64,000 nt of DNA from Streptomyces lienomycini (GTDB taxonomy: Bacteria > Actinomycetota > Actinomycetes > Streptomycetales > Streptomycetaceae), in NCBI RefSeq assembly GCF_027947595.1, contig NZ_CP116257.1, forward strand, positions 2,294,001 to 2,358,000, in the 5' to 3' direction. Positions 46,330-55,292 of this stretch are shown here, piece by piece. A program made the translations under genes and the position numbers. Under the pieces are notes generated by a model. That model made no database searches. It saw only the letters and a list, made by a program, of their open reading frames with translations, and had not been told where the DNA came from. Position 1 is the first letter of the stretch, and each line of letters begins with the position of its first letter.

Positions 46330-48762
46330 CTACGGGACCTCCTGCCGGTCCTCGCGCCCGGCCGGGACCCGCTTGCCCGGTCCACCGGACTTCTCCGTCC
46401 TGCCGCCCTTCTCCTTCCCGCCGGCCTTCTGCGGCCCGCCCCCGCCGCGGCTCCTGCCGCGCGCGGAGCGGGACCCGGCGCCGCGCCCGTGCAGCTCGAT
46501 GGCGAGCGGGGACGCGGTGAACACCGACGAGTACGTCCCGACGCCGACGCCGATCAGCAGCGCGAGCGCGAAGTCGGTGAGCGAGTCGTCGGCCAGGACC
46601 GCCAGCGAGGCCAGGATGAGCACCGCGCCCATGCCCGTGTTGACCGTGCGCGGCAGGGTCTGCAGGATCGCGTCGTTGGTGAGCCGGTCGAACGGTGCCT
46701 TGCGCTCCTTGCCCAGCAGTTCCCGGACGCGGTCGAAGAGGACCACCGAGTCGTTGACCGAGTAGCCGATCACGGTCAGCAGCGCGGCCAGGAACACCCC
46801 GTCGATCGGCTTGCCCAGCCAGGCGAACACGCCGACCAGGATGACCACGTCGTGGGCGAGCGCACTGACCGCGGCGGTGCCGAACAGCAGCCGGAACCGC
46901 GCCGCGAGGTACAGCAACTGGGCGCCCAGGGCCAGGCCGAGGGCGATCAGGGCGTCCCGGCGCAGTTCCTCGCCGAGGCTCGGGCCGATCAGCTCGTCGC
47001 GGACCTTCTCCGTCTCGCCGCCCAGTTCGGAGACGGCCTTCGTGACGGTCGCCGCCTCGGCGTCGGTCAGCTCCTCCGTGCGCACGGTGAGGTCGCTGTC
47101 GCCGGAGGACTGGACGACGGCGCGCGGGAAGCCCGCGTCGGCGAGGGCGTCCCGGGCCCGGTCGGGATCGACCTGGGTGGCGGTGGAGTACTCGATGAGC
47201 CGGCCGCCGGTGAACTCGATGCCGAAGTTCAGACCGCGCACCAGGATGCCGGAGCCCGCCACCACCATGACGACCAGCGAGGCCGCCAGCCAGCGGCGCG
47301 GCCTGCTCATCAGGAACGGGTCGCGGCGCAGCAGGGCGTCGCGGACCGGACCGGTGGAAGAGATGCCGGTGATCCGGGGGCGGCGGAAGACCGCCGGGCG
47401 GCCCGCGGCGAACTCGGCGAGCACCCGGGTGATCACCAGGGCGCTGACCATCGACGCCAGGACACCGATGCCGAGGGTGACACCGAAGCCCTTGACGGGC
47501 CCCGACGCCAGGAAGAACAGCAGGGCCGCGGCGATCAGCGTGGTGATGTTGGAGTCGGCGATCGCGCTGAACGCGCTGCGGAAACCGGCGGTCAGCGCCG
47601 ACCGCGTGCTCGGGCGGGTGCGGGCCGCCTGTTCCTCGCGGGCCCGTTCGAAGACGAGGACGTTGGCGTCCACCGCCATGCCGATCGCCAGGACGAACCC
47701 GGCGAGGCCGGGCAGGGTCAGGGTCGCGCCGACGGCGGCCAGGGCGGCGTAGGAGATCAGGCCGTAGCAGAGCAGGGCCACGGTCGCCAGGGCGCCCATC
47801 AGGCGGTAGACGACGATGATGAACAGCGCGGTCAGCGCGGTGCCGATGACGGCGGCCCAGGCGCCGGCCGAGATGGCCTCGTCGCCCAGGGTGGCACCGA
47901 TGGTGCGCTGCTCGATCGTCTCGACCGGCACGGGCAGGGCGCCGCCCTTGACGAGCAGGGCCAGTTCGCGGGCCTCCGCGTCGTCGAAGGACCCGGTGAT
48001 CTGCGTGGAGCCGCCGGAGATACCCGCTCCGCAGGCCACCGAGGGGTCGACCTGCGGCGAGGAGATGATCTTGTCGTCGAGCACGATGGCGACCCGCCGC
48101 TGGGGATCACCGGCCGGGTGACAGGCCGCCTCGCCCGTCACCTGCGCCCAGCGGTCGCCGCCGGCGTCCTTGAAGTCGACGGTGACGTGCCACCCGGCGC
48201 CGTTCTGCTGGTCGAAGCGGGCGTCGGCGCCCTTGACGTCCTGCCCGGTCAGCGTGGCGTCCTTCAGCCGCAGCGACTGCCCGGACTCGTCCGGCAGCAC
48301 CCGTTCGCCGTCCTTGGCGACCGCGCCGTCCGCGCCGTCCTCGCCGGGCGGGTTCTCCGCCGCGCCGAGCACCGAGTGGACGGTGAGCTGCGCGGTGCGG
48401 CCCAGCACGTCGGCCGCCTTCTTGGGGTCCTGTACGCCCGGCAGTTCGACGACGACGCGGTTCTCGCCGGAGCGGACGATGGTCGGTTCGGCGACACCGA
48501 GGGCGTCGATGCGGCCGCGCAGCACCTCGACGGTGCGGTCGGTGGCCTCGCGGTCGGCCTTGGTCGTGTCGGTGGACCTGGTCTCCAGCACGATCTGGGT
48601 ACCGCCGCGCAGGTCGAGCCCGAGGCGGACCGGCATGGTCAGGGCGATGGCCACGGACACGGCCAGCACGGCGAGCGCGACGAGCGCACGGACGTTCAGG
48701 GACCGCCCGCGCGAGCGCGGACGGGAACGAGGACGGGAAGGGGGACGGGAGCGTTTCAACAC
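46330..48762 (-). CDS. secDF: Fused protein-export membrane protein SecDF
   Basis: An 810-residue fusion of SecD and SecF that uses proton motive force to help release exported proteins from SecYEG. SecD motifs GLDLRGGTQIVLE and AIGMAVDANVLVFERAREE, and SecF motifs NFGIEFTGGRLIEY and IGYSVNDSVVLFDRVRELL, are all present, with twelve membrane segments expected. The N-terminus is an Arg/Ser/Pro-rich 20 residues, the C-terminus Gly/Lys/Arg-rich. Streptomyces usually also have separate secD and secF at another locus, so this is probably a paralogue. The GTG start is used. Confidence 0.95.
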   Translation of the reverse strand: MLKRSRPPSRPRSRPRSRGRSLNVRALVALAVLAVSVAIALTMPVRLGLDLRGGTQIVLETRSTDTTKADREATDRTVEVLRGRIDALGVAEPTIVRSGENRVVVELPGVQDPKKAADVLGRTAQLTVHSVLGAAENPPGEDGADGAVAKDGERVLPDESGQSLRLKDATLTGQDVKGADARFDQQNGAGWHVTVDFKDAGGDRWAQVTGEAACHPAGDPQRRVAIVLDDKIISSPQVDPSVACGAGISGGSTQITGSFDDAEARELALLVKGGALPVPVETIEQRTIGATLGDEAISAGAWAAVIGTALTALFIIVVYRLMGALATVALLCYGLISYAALAAVGATLTLPGLAGFVLAIGMAVDANVLVFERAREEQAARTRPSTRSALTAGFRSAFSAIADSNITTLIAAALLFFLASGPVKGFGVTLGIGVLASMVSALVITRVLAEFAAGRPAVFRRPRITGISSTGPVRDALLRRDPFLMSRPRRWLAASLVVMVVAGSGILVRGLNFGIEFTGGRLIEYSTATQVDPDRARDALADAGFPRAVVQSSGDSDLTVRTEELTDAEAATVTKAVSELGGETEKVRDELIGPSLGEELRRDALIALGLALGAQLLYLAARFRLLFGTAAVSALAHDVVILVGVFAWLGKPIDGVFLAALLTVIGYSVNDSVVLFDRVRELLGKERKAPFDRLTNDAILQTLPRTVNTGMGAVLILASLAVLADDSLTDFALALLIGVGVGTYSSVFTASPLAIELHGRGAGSRSARGRSRGGGGPQKAGGKEKGGRTEKSGGPGKRVPAGREDRQEVP

Positions 48763-48841
48763 GGGCCTCCGGCGGGCACGCCGCGGCGGCGGCCGAGCGC
48801 GGCCGCGGCGGAAGAAGGTGAGAGGTCGGGGGTGAGGTGTC

Positions 48842-49228
48842 TCAGATGCCGGAGGAGACGGGCGGTGCCCGGCCGCTGTCGTGGCTCGCGCGGCCGGGGG
48901 AGACCGGCACCGGGCCGGGCGCGGCCGAGGTACGTGGGCGGGCGCCGGGGGCGGGGCCCGCGCCGTGCGCTCCGGTGGCCGCGTGCTGGTCCGGTGCCGT
49001 CGGGCGTTCGCCCAGCAGATCGTGGCGGGCCCGGGGCTGGGCGGCGCAGACCGGGGTGCAGCCGTCGTCCGCGTGGAGGCCGAGGGCCGGGTGGGGCACG
49101 GACGTGGCCGTGGCGGCCGCGAGGGGGCCGCTGGGGCCGACGTGCGCGCCGGCCGCCGGCCAGGCCGGGACCAGGGGCAGCAGGACGGCCAGCAGCGTCG
49201 TCAGCACGGTCGCGAGCCGCTGGCGCAT
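48842..49228 (-). CDS. Small secreted protein of unknown function
   Basis: A 128-residue product with a signal peptide (about 1-28, MRQRLATVLTTLLAVLLPL) and a proline/histidine/alanine-rich mature part, with a CTPVC pair that could form a disulfide or bind metal. I do not recognise the family. It lies 79 bp before secDF on the same strand and 97 bp after the response-regulator stop. Confidence 0.6.
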   Translation of the reverse strand: MRQRLATVLTTLLAVLLPLVPAWPAAGAHVGPSGPLAAATATSVPHPALGLHADDGCTPVCAAQPRARHDLLGERPTAPDQHAATGAHGAGPAPGARPRTSAAPGPVPVSPGRASHDSGRAPPVSSGI

Positions 49229-49325
49229 GCGCCGTCCCCTTCCGTGATGTGTGGGCGGACCGGAGGAGCCCGGGGCTCCGGCCGGGGAGTGGGCGGCCAG
49301 AGCCACGGGCGGTTCGTGGGGTGGG

Positions 49326-50105
49326 TCAGGGCTCGATGAGCCCGGCGCGGATGGCGTACCGCGTCAGTTCCAGGCGGTCGCGCAGGCCGAGCTTCTGCAG
49401 CAGGTTCGCCCGGTGCCGCTGGACGGTCTTGATGCTGATGAAGAGGATCTCGGCGATCTCCTTCGAGGAGTGGCCCTCGGCGACGAGCTTGAGGACCTCC
49501 TCCTCGCGCGGGGTGAGGATGTGGTCGGAGGTCTCCTCGCCGTGCCTCACCCGGTCCAGGTAGTTGCGGATGAGCGCCGTCACCGCGCCCGGGTAGAGGA
49601 ACGGCTCGTCGCGCATCGCGGCCCGGCAGGCGGCGACCAGGTCCCGGTCGGCGACCGACTTGAGCACGTAGCCGCAGGCACCCGACTTCAGCGCCTGGAA
49701 CAGGTACTGCTCGTTGTCGTGCATCGTCAGCATCAGGATGCGCAGCCCCGGCTTCAGCGCGGCCAGTTCGCGGGCCGCCTGCAGTCCGGTGAGGCGGGGC
49801 ATCGCGATGTCCAGGACCGCGAGGTCGGCCTCGTGGGCCCGCGCCATGTCGATGGCCTCCGCGCCGTCCCCGGCCTCGGCGACCACCTCGAGGTCCGGCT
49901 CCCGGTCGAGGATGAGGCGCACCCCGCGGCGTACCAGGGCGTGGTCGTCGGCGAGCAGGATGCGGATCTTCGCCGGGGCGGACGACCGGGGAGCGCCGGA
50001 CGCGGCCGACGCGGCGGAGGCCGTGGACGTCGCGGAGGTGCCGTAGGCGGCGGACCGGCCGTACGCGGAGGGTTCGGCCGGTTCGGACAGGGACGGGTCG
50101 GACAT
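49326..50105 (-). CDS. NarL-type response regulator
   Basis: A 259-residue regulator with an extra 45-residue Ser/Ala/Tyr-rich N-terminal tail before the receiver domain (acidic pair ADDH, phospho-Asp in LAVLDIAMPRLTG, Thr in MLTMHD, Lys in YVLKS). The LuxR-type helix-turn-helix is at the end (LTPREEEVLKLVAEGHSSKEIAEILFISIKTVQRH). It lies 8 bp downstream of the cognate kinase. Possible targets include the divergently encoded dksA-like genes. Confidence 0.93.
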   Translation of the reverse strand: MSDPSLSEPAEPSAYGRSAAYGTSATSTASAASAASGAPRSSAPAKIRILLADDHALVRRGVRLILDREPDLEVVAEAGDGAEAIDMARAHEADLAVLDIAMPRLTGLQAARELAALKPGLRILMLTMHDNEQYLFQALKSGACGYVLKSVADRDLVAACRAAMRDEPFLYPGAVTALIRNYLDRVRHGEETSDHILTPREEEVLKLVAEGHSSKEIAEILFISIKTVQRHRANLLQKLGLRDRLELTRYAIRAGLIEP

Positions 50106-50113
50106 GGTCAGGG

Positions 50114-51118
50114 CTACTTCCTGGAAAGGGGTGCGGTGAGCCGGATGCGGGTGCCGGTGCCGGGCGCCGACGTGATGTCGAGGGCGGCCCCGATGAGCAG
50201 GGCCCGTTCACGCATGCCGCGGATGCCGGCGCCCTCGTGCGCCGCCTCGATGCCGCGGCCGTCGTCGGCGATGGTGAGCGTCACCGCGCCGTCGACGCGG
50301 GCCAGACCCACCTCCAGCCGCTCGGCGTCCGCGTGGCGGGCGGCGTTGGTCAGACTCTCCTGCGCCACCCGGTAGAGCACCAGCTCGGTCTCCTCGTCCA
50401 GGACCGGCAGGTCGGCGTCGAACCGGCGCACCACCCGCAGACCGGTGTGGGTGGCGAAGTCGTGCGTCAGCGAGGACAGCGCGCTGATCAGGCCGAGGTC
50501 GTCCAGGACCCCGGGCCGCAGCCGGCGCACCAGGCGGCGGACCTCGTCCAGGCTCTCCCGGGTGATCTCCTGCGCCTGGTGCAGCTCCTCGCGCAGCGGC
50601 TCGTCGGCGTCGTCCGCCGCCCGCCCCAGGACCAGCAGGATCGCGGTCATGCTCTGCCCGACCTCGTCGTGCAGCTCCTGGGCGATACGGCGCCGCTCCG
50701 CCTCCTGGGCGAGCAGCACACGGGCACTGCTCGTGGCCCGCTCCGCCTCCAGGCGGTCCAGCATCGCGTTGAAGGTGCGGATCAGCTCGGGCACCTCACC
50801 GCCGCCGGAGATCGGCAGCCGCTGGCCGGGGCGCAGCAGGTCGACGGTGGTCATCAGCTTGGTGAGCCGCCCCAGCGGGGCCAGCCCCCAGCGCAGCAGC
50901 GCGCCGTTGGCCACCAGCATGACGCCCATACCGAGCACGAGGACGACGGCCTCGGTCAGCAGGATCGGCACGGAAACGGTCACCGGGGCCCACAGCAGCA
51001 GCGCCGTGGCGAAGCCCAGCACCACCGCGTTGAGCCCGAAGATCCGCCAGAACAGGGACACCGGGGGGTACGCCTCCTTCAGCGACGTGTCGACTGGTAC
51101 GCCTCTACTGTCGGTCAT
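50114..51118 (-). CDS. Sensor histidine kinase (HisKA_3, HAMP)
   Basis: A 334-residue kinase. Two membrane helices (about 22-45 and 50-72) have almost no loop between them, so there is no large extracellular sensor. A HAMP-like region follows (LLRWGLAPLGRLTKLMTTVD), then the phospho-His helix RRRIAQELHDEVGQSMTAILLVLG and the ATPase domain (VAQESLTNAARHAD, ADDGRGI, GIRGMRERA). The ATG at 51118 fits the first helix. It forms an operon with the response regulator. Confidence 0.93.
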   Translation of the reverse strand: MTDSRGVPVDTSLKEAYPPVSLFWRIFGLNAVVLGFATALLLWAPVTVSVPILLTEAVVLVLGMGVMLVANGALLRWGLAPLGRLTKLMTTVDLLRPGQRLPISGGGEVPELIRTFNAMLDRLEAERATSSARVLLAQEAERRRIAQELHDEVGQSMTAILLVLGRAADDADEPLREELHQAQEITRESLDEVRRLVRRLRPGVLDDLGLISALSSLTHDFATHTGLRVVRRFDADLPVLDEETELVLYRVAQESLTNAARHADAERLEVGLARVDGAVTLTIADDGRGIEAAHEGAGIRGMRERALLIGAALDITSAPGTGTRIRLTAPLSRK

Positions 51119-51404
51119 CGCGCACCCTCGGTGGGAGCTGCGGCCCAGGTAGCGACCGAGCAAGCGACCAGCGTGCCCCGCCCGGGCCCCTCCGGTCGAT
51201 GGGGCCCGACCCCCATTTCCGCGTCGCGGCACACCCATATGGCCGCCCCGGCGCACCGCCGAGTGGATCCCGCGTCCCCGGGCAAATGGGTCCTGCGCCC
51301 GATGGGATTCCCCCGACGGCCCGTCCAGGGTTGAGGACGACCGGGCCGGATCGGCCCGGCACTCGGCATACCCGCAGAACCTTTCCAGAAAAGGACCACT
51401 CACC

Positions 51405-51731
51405 GTGTCGCTCGACGCCTCCCGCATCGAACCCCGCCCCGAGCGGCTGACCGCTCACGAGGCACGCCAGCGTCTCGAACACGCCCGCAACACCCGCATG
51501 ACCCAGCTCCAGGCCCTCGGCGAGAGCGGCCAGGCGGACGACCAGCTGATGTCCGCGCAGAAGGCCGCGATCGAGCGCGTGCTCAAGGAGATCGAAGAGG
51601 CCTTCGCCCGCATCGAGGACGGCACCTACGGCACCTGCCTGGGCTGCGGCAAGCCCGTCCCGGGGGAGCGTCTGGAAATCCTCCCCTACACGCGGTACTG
51701 CGTCGCCTGCCAGCGCCGCGCCGCCGCCTGA
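51405..51731 (+). CDS. DksA/TraR-type zinc-finger protein (first copy)
   Basis: A 108-residue protein with an N-terminal coiled-coil pair (about 20-70) and a C4 zinc finger CLGC-X17-CVAC at the end. DksA-type proteins enter the RNA polymerase secondary channel and alter transcription with or without ppGpp. The GTG start has an AGAAAAGGA stretch upstream. A second copy follows 60 bp later. They are divergent from a two-component system. Confidence 0.9.
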   Translation: MSLDASRIEPRPERLTAHEARQRLEHARNTRMTQLQALGESGQADDQLMSAQKAAIERVLKEIEEAFARIEDGTYGTCLGCGKPVPGERLEILPYTRYCVACQRRAAA

Positions 51732-51791
51732 CGGCGCGCTCCGTCCCCTCCGTCCCCCGTCACGTCCCTCCCGCCCTGCCCAAGGGGTGAA

Positions 51792-52172
51792 GTGGTGAAC
51801 CACCAGACCATCGGCGACCGCGACACACGTCTGTCGCCCCTGTCGCCCGAGGACCTGGCCGCGCTCCGGGAAAACCTCCGGGAGCAACGGCTGTTCCGCG
51901 AGGACCAGCTGCGGCAGATCACGGCCGTCCCGTCCCGCGCCGACGAGCTGATCCGGCGTCGGTCCGCCGCGCAGACCGAGGTCCGGGTCAAGCTCGCGGC
52001 CTCCGCGCGCATGGTCCTCGCCGACGTGGAGGCCGCCCTCGACCGCATGGCCGAGGGCCGCTACGGCCGTTGCCATCTGTGCCGGCGTGCCATCGACCGC
52101 GACCGCCTGATGATCGTGCCGCAGGCCCGCTACTGCGCCCGCTGCCAGCAGGTGCGGGAGGCCGGACGATGA
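51792..52172 (+). CDS. DksA/TraR-type zinc-finger protein (second copy)
   Basis: A 126-residue relative of the first copy with the same C4 finger spacing (CHLC-X17-CARC) and a longer helical N-terminus. Two adjacent in-frame GTG codons can serve as starts, with AAGGGG upstream. Its stop overlaps the ATG of the MreB-like gene, so the two are co-translated. The copies diverge enough to have separate roles. Confidence 0.9.
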   Translation: MVNHQTIGDRDTRLSPLSPEDLAALRENLREQRLFREDQLRQITAVPSRADELIRRRSAAQTEVRVKLAASARMVLADVEAALDRMAEGRYGRCHLCRRAIDRDRLMIVPQARYCARCQQVREAGR

Positions 52173-53938
52173 CACTCCTTCGGCGGCCCCGCGCCGCCCT
52201 GTCCCGGCACCGGCCCTGGCCCCTGTGCCGGCAGTGCGGCGGCGTCGCCCTCGACATGGGCAGCGCCCGTACCCGCGCCTGGGTCGCCGGGCGCGGGATG
52301 ATCCTCGACGTGCCGACAGTGACCTTCCCCGGCACGGGCGCGGTGTACCCCATCCAGCGCGGCTCCATCGTCGACACCGAGGGCACGGCGCGGATGCTGG
52401 ACCGGCTGCTGGGCCACCGGCTGCCCCGCTTCGGCCGCCCGGTGGTCGTGGTGACCGCGCCGGTGCTGGGCGGGCCGGCCTACCGGAGCGAGGCCCGTAC
52501 GGCCGTGGAGGTGCTGCGCCCGCGCACCGTGCTGACCGTACCCAGCGCGCGGGCCGTGGCCCTCGCGGCGGGCGCCGACCTGTCCCGCCCGCTGCTCGTC
52601 ATGGACATCGGCGCCCATCTCACGGAGGTGGTGCTGCTGGTCGACGGCGCCGTCTTCGACGCGCGCCGCACGGCGCTGGGCACCGGGGACATCGACGACG
52701 CGACGCCGTCCGCGCGGATCGGTGAGGCGCTGGCCGACATGACGACCTCGATGCTGCGGCAGGACGAGACGTCCCTCACCGTGGACGCGCTGGGCAGGGG
52801 ACCGCTGCTGGCGGGCGGGGGCGCGCTGCGCCCCGAGATCACCTGCCGGCTCGCCGACCTGCTGCACGTGCCGCTGCGGGCGGTGCCGGCGCCGCACACG
52901 GCCGCCGTGCGCGGCGCCGCCCGGCTCCTGGAGGCGGCTCACTCCCACCCGCCGACCACGGGCACGGACCCCCGTCCGCCCACCCGCACTGACACCGCGC
53001 CGAGCCACCGCGTCCCCGGGCCCCGCCCCGCGGACGCCGGGACGGCGGAGCACGGCCTGCCCACCGGGCACCGGTCTCCGCCTCGACGGGTCGTCACCGG
53101 CCCGGGGCTCCGGAGTGGGCCCGACCACCCCGGCGGCGGGGGTCCGCTCGTCCCTGCCGTCGGGGTGGTGCGGTGGCCGGTGGGTGGTGCGTGGTGCGTG
53201 GTGCCAGTTCCGGGTGGTGGTACCGCCGGTGCGCGGGGGTGCCGCGGGTGGGCCGACCGTCCCGGCGGCCGGGGTCCGCTCGTCCCTGCCGTCGGGGCGG
53301 TTGCCGTGCCGGGGCGCGGGGCCGATCAGGGTGCCGGTGCACGGTGCGGCACCTCCGGCGCCCGGTGGCCCCGGGCCGGCGCCCCGGCCGGAGCACCGGG
53401 GATCCGGCCACTCGGCACGCGTCCCCGGCGTTCAGCCCGTCCACGACCCGCCCGGCCGACCCCGCACCCGCAGCCCCCGTCCCTACGTCCGCGCCCGTCC
53501 GTCCGCCCGCGCCCCGTCCCCATACCCTGCCCCACCCCCCGCCCGTGCGGCCGGTGCCCGCCCCGGTGTCGGCCGTGCCCCGTCCCTCACATGCTCGCTC
53601 GCTCGTTCGACACGACAGGCCGCCCCGTCCCGAGCCAGGAAGGAGGCACACCGTGGCCGGTGAGATTCCTCCAGCCCAGCCACCACCCGCCGTTCCCGGT
53701 CCCGATCCCGTCCCCGACACCGTGGGACACCCCTACCTCGTGCTGTGGCGATGGCGGCGCAACCCGTTGCGCCGGCCCAGCGACCGGCTGCGGGCGTGGG
53801 TCTCGCTCGGGCTCGTGCTCGCCGTGCTGGTGGCGGCCCCGGCGGCGATGTTCGGGGTGGGCGACAGCGCCTACCGCCACTACCGCACGACCGCCGACCA
53901 CGAGGCGCGGACCCGGGACCACCGTCCCGCCGTCCTGA
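52169..53938 (+). CDS. MreB-like actin-fold protein with doubtful C-terminal tail
   Basis: Residues 1-260 are a divergent MreB/FtsA-type ATPase: phosphate 1 (ALDMGSARTRAWV), phosphate 2 (LLVMDIGAHLTEVVLL) and the adenosine motif (LLAGGGALRPE). The protein is shorter than MreB (about 340 residues), so part of the usual subdomains is missing, as in the third MreB-like protein of S. coelicolor. From about 52,960 the frame is Pro/Arg/Gly-rich without recognisable fold and runs 286 bp into the next gene. The real end may lie before 53,650 after a missed frameshift or stop. It follows the second dksA-like gene with a 4-bp overlap. Confidence 0.7.
   Translation: MTLLRRPRAALSRHRPWPLCRQCGGVALDMGSARTRAWVAGRGMILDVPTVTFPGTGAVYPIQRGSIVDTEGTARMLDRLLGHRLPRFGRPVVVVTAPVLGGPAYRSEARTAVEVLRPRTVLTVPSARAVALAAGADLSRPLLVMDIGAHLTEVVLLVDGAVFDARRTALGTGDIDDATPSARIGEALADMTTSMLRQDETSLTVDALGRGPLLAGGGALRPEITCRLADLLHVPLRAVPAPHTAAVRGAARLLEAAHSHPPTTGTDPRPPTRTDTAPSHRVPGPRPADAGTAEHGLPTGHRSPPRRVVTGPGLRSGPDHPGGGGPLVPAVGVVRWPVGGAWCVVPVPGGGTAGARGCRGWADRPGGRGPLVPAVGAVAVPGRGADQGAGARCGTSGARWPRAGAPAGAPGIRPLGTRPRRSARPRPARPTPHPQPPSLRPRPSVRPRPVPIPCPTPRPCGRCPPRCRPCPVPHMLARSFDTTGRPVPSQEGGTPWPVRFLQPSHHPPFPVPIPSPTPWDTPTSCCGDGGATRCAGPATGCGRGSRSGSCSPCWWRPRRRCSGWATAPTATTARPPTTRRGPGTTVPPS
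53117..53168 (+). repeat. Direct repeat, copy 1 (in MreB-like tail)
   Basis: This 52-bp unit recurs at 53250-53301 with a few mismatches; 25 bases (GGTCCGCTCGTCCCTGCCGT plus five more) are identical. The copies are offset by 132 bp, a multiple of three. Confidence 0.8.
53250..53301 (+). repeat. Direct repeat, copy 2 (in MreB-like tail)
   Basis: The second copy of the 52-bp unit at 53117-53168. The in-frame offset means both encode GPLVPAVG in the MreB-like reading frame, a weak sign that this frame is coding here. Confidence 0.8.
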
Positions 53939-54309
53939 CCCACGACGCCCCGCGCCACCCCGAGCCGGGGTCGGACGAGGCGAAGAAGGCCCGCTACCCG
54001 GTGCCGGTCCGCTTCACCGGCCCGGACGGGGCGCCCCGGACCGGGACGACCGAGGTCGCACCGGGGCTGCCCGCGGACAGCACCGTCCTGGTCTGGGTCG
54101 ACGCGCGGGGCAGGATCACCGAGCCGCCGCTGACCGCGGAGCAGATCCGCAGCCGCACGATGGGCTGGGCGATCCTCGCCTTCCTGGGCGTCGTCCTCAC
54201 CGGACTCGCGGCCCACGCCGTCACCGGTCTCGTGCTCCACCGGCGCAACCTCGCCCAGTGGGACGCGGCCTGGGCCAACACGGCCCCGCGCTGGTGCGGA
54301 TTCCCGTGA
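53653..54309 (+). CDS. Rv1733c family membrane protein
   Basis: A 218-residue protein with a short cytoplasmic Pro-rich N-terminus, a WRRNPLRRPSDR motif, a first membrane helix (about 50-72), an extracytoplasmic domain of about 100 residues containing YPVPVRFTGPDGAPRTGTTEV, and a second helix (about 175-198). This matches the family of M. tuberculosis Rv1733c, a dormancy-associated membrane protein of unknown role. The AGGAGG site before the GTG at 53653 decides the start. It overlaps the MreB-like frame. Confidence 0.88.
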   Translation: MAGEIPPAQPPPAVPGPDPVPDTVGHPYLVLWRWRRNPLRRPSDRLRAWVSLGLVLAVLVAAPAAMFGVGDSAYRHYRTTADHEARTRDHRPAVLTHDAPRHPEPGSDEAKKARYPVPVRFTGPDGAPRTGTTEVAPGLPADSTVLVWVDARGRITEPPLTAEQIRSRTMGWAILAFLGVVLTGLAAHAVTGLVLHRRNLAQWDAAWANTAPRWCGFP

Positions 54310-54330
54310 CGCCTCGCCGGGTACGGCCCC

Positions 54331-55119
54331 TCACGCCGTCGCCGCGCCAGCCGCGGGCGGTGCCAACTGCCGGGCCAGCCACGTCGGCACCCCGCCGAGG
54401 AGCCGGAACAGCCGCCGCGCCTCCTCCCGCAGCCGGGACGCCTCCGGTTCGCTCTCCGCGTCGGCCAGCGAGGCCAGCGCGGGCGCCGTACCGACGAGGT
54501 ACCCCAGCTCCTCGCGGATGCGCAGCGACTCGGCGAAACCGTGCCGCGCCTCCGTCAGCTCCCCCTCGCGCAGGGCCAGTCCGGCCAGATGCCGCCAGGT
54601 GAAGGACAGGAGCAGCGGCTCGGCGTGCGCCGTCGCGCCGGCGTGTGCGCGCCGGTAGGCCGCGCGGGCGGCCTGCGGAGACCGGGTGAGGTTCTCCGCG
54701 AGGAGCCCGCGCCGGAAGTCCAGCAGGGCCCGCCCCTTCGCCCCCGGCGCGATCAGGGCAGCCGACCGGCCCAGCGCGGCCCGCGCCTCGTCGGCCCGGT
54801 CACGCACCCCGTGCACCGTGGCGGCGTACGCGAGTTGCCCCCGTTCACAGGCGGCGGCCCCGCGTTCGTCGTCGCTGTCGGCCAGCGCCTCCGCGGTGCG
54901 CAGCGCGTCCTCGGCCTCGGCCCAGCCCTGCTCCGTGTACAGGCACCGCTCCACCAGCAGCGCGGTCCGCTGCAACGCGGTGTCCGCGGTGACCGGCTCC
55001 AGCAGGGCCGCCGCGTCGGCCCAGCAGCCGCGCGAGCGCAACCGCCATACCGCGGTCTGGAGCGGATCGTCACCTTCGGTCGTTCCCCAGCCAGAACCAG
55101 CCATGGCGGAATGCGCCAC
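54331..55119 (-). CDS. Helical-repeat (TPR-like) hypothetical protein
   Basis: A 262-residue protein composed of alternating alanine-rich helices (AEDALRTAEALADSDDERG, EARAALGRSAALIAPG, ARAAYRRAHAGATAHAEP), typical of tetratricopeptide solenoids, which usually bind other proteins. It has no membrane segment or enzymatic motif. A GGGAGGG site 5 bp before the GTG at 55119 supports this start over the later ATG. It converges with the Rv1733c-like gene. Confidence 0.75.
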   Translation of the reverse strand: MAHSAMAGSGWGTTEGDDPLQTAVWRLRSRGCWADAAALLEPVTADTALQRTALLVERCLYTEQGWAEAEDALRTAEALADSDDERGAAACERGQLAYAATVHGVRDRADEARAALGRSAALIAPGAKGRALLDFRRGLLAENLTRSPQAARAAYRRAHAGATAHAEPLLLSFTWRHLAGLALREGELTEARHGFAESLRIREELGYLVGTAPALASLADAESEPEASRLREEARRLFRLLGGVPTWLARQLAPPAAGAATA

Positions 55120-55292
55120 GTCGCCCTCCCCTTAGCACGCCATCGAGCTCTCGAGTGGTGGCCGCATCTCAGCACGGATCCGGCGGCCCGGCCAAGGGGA
55201 TGGGTGAAAGATTTCACAAAGTGGTGGGACTTCCCGCTCCGAGGTTTGGGACGCCCCCGGGCTCGCGCCGGGGCCGTCCCGCGCTTCCCGCC

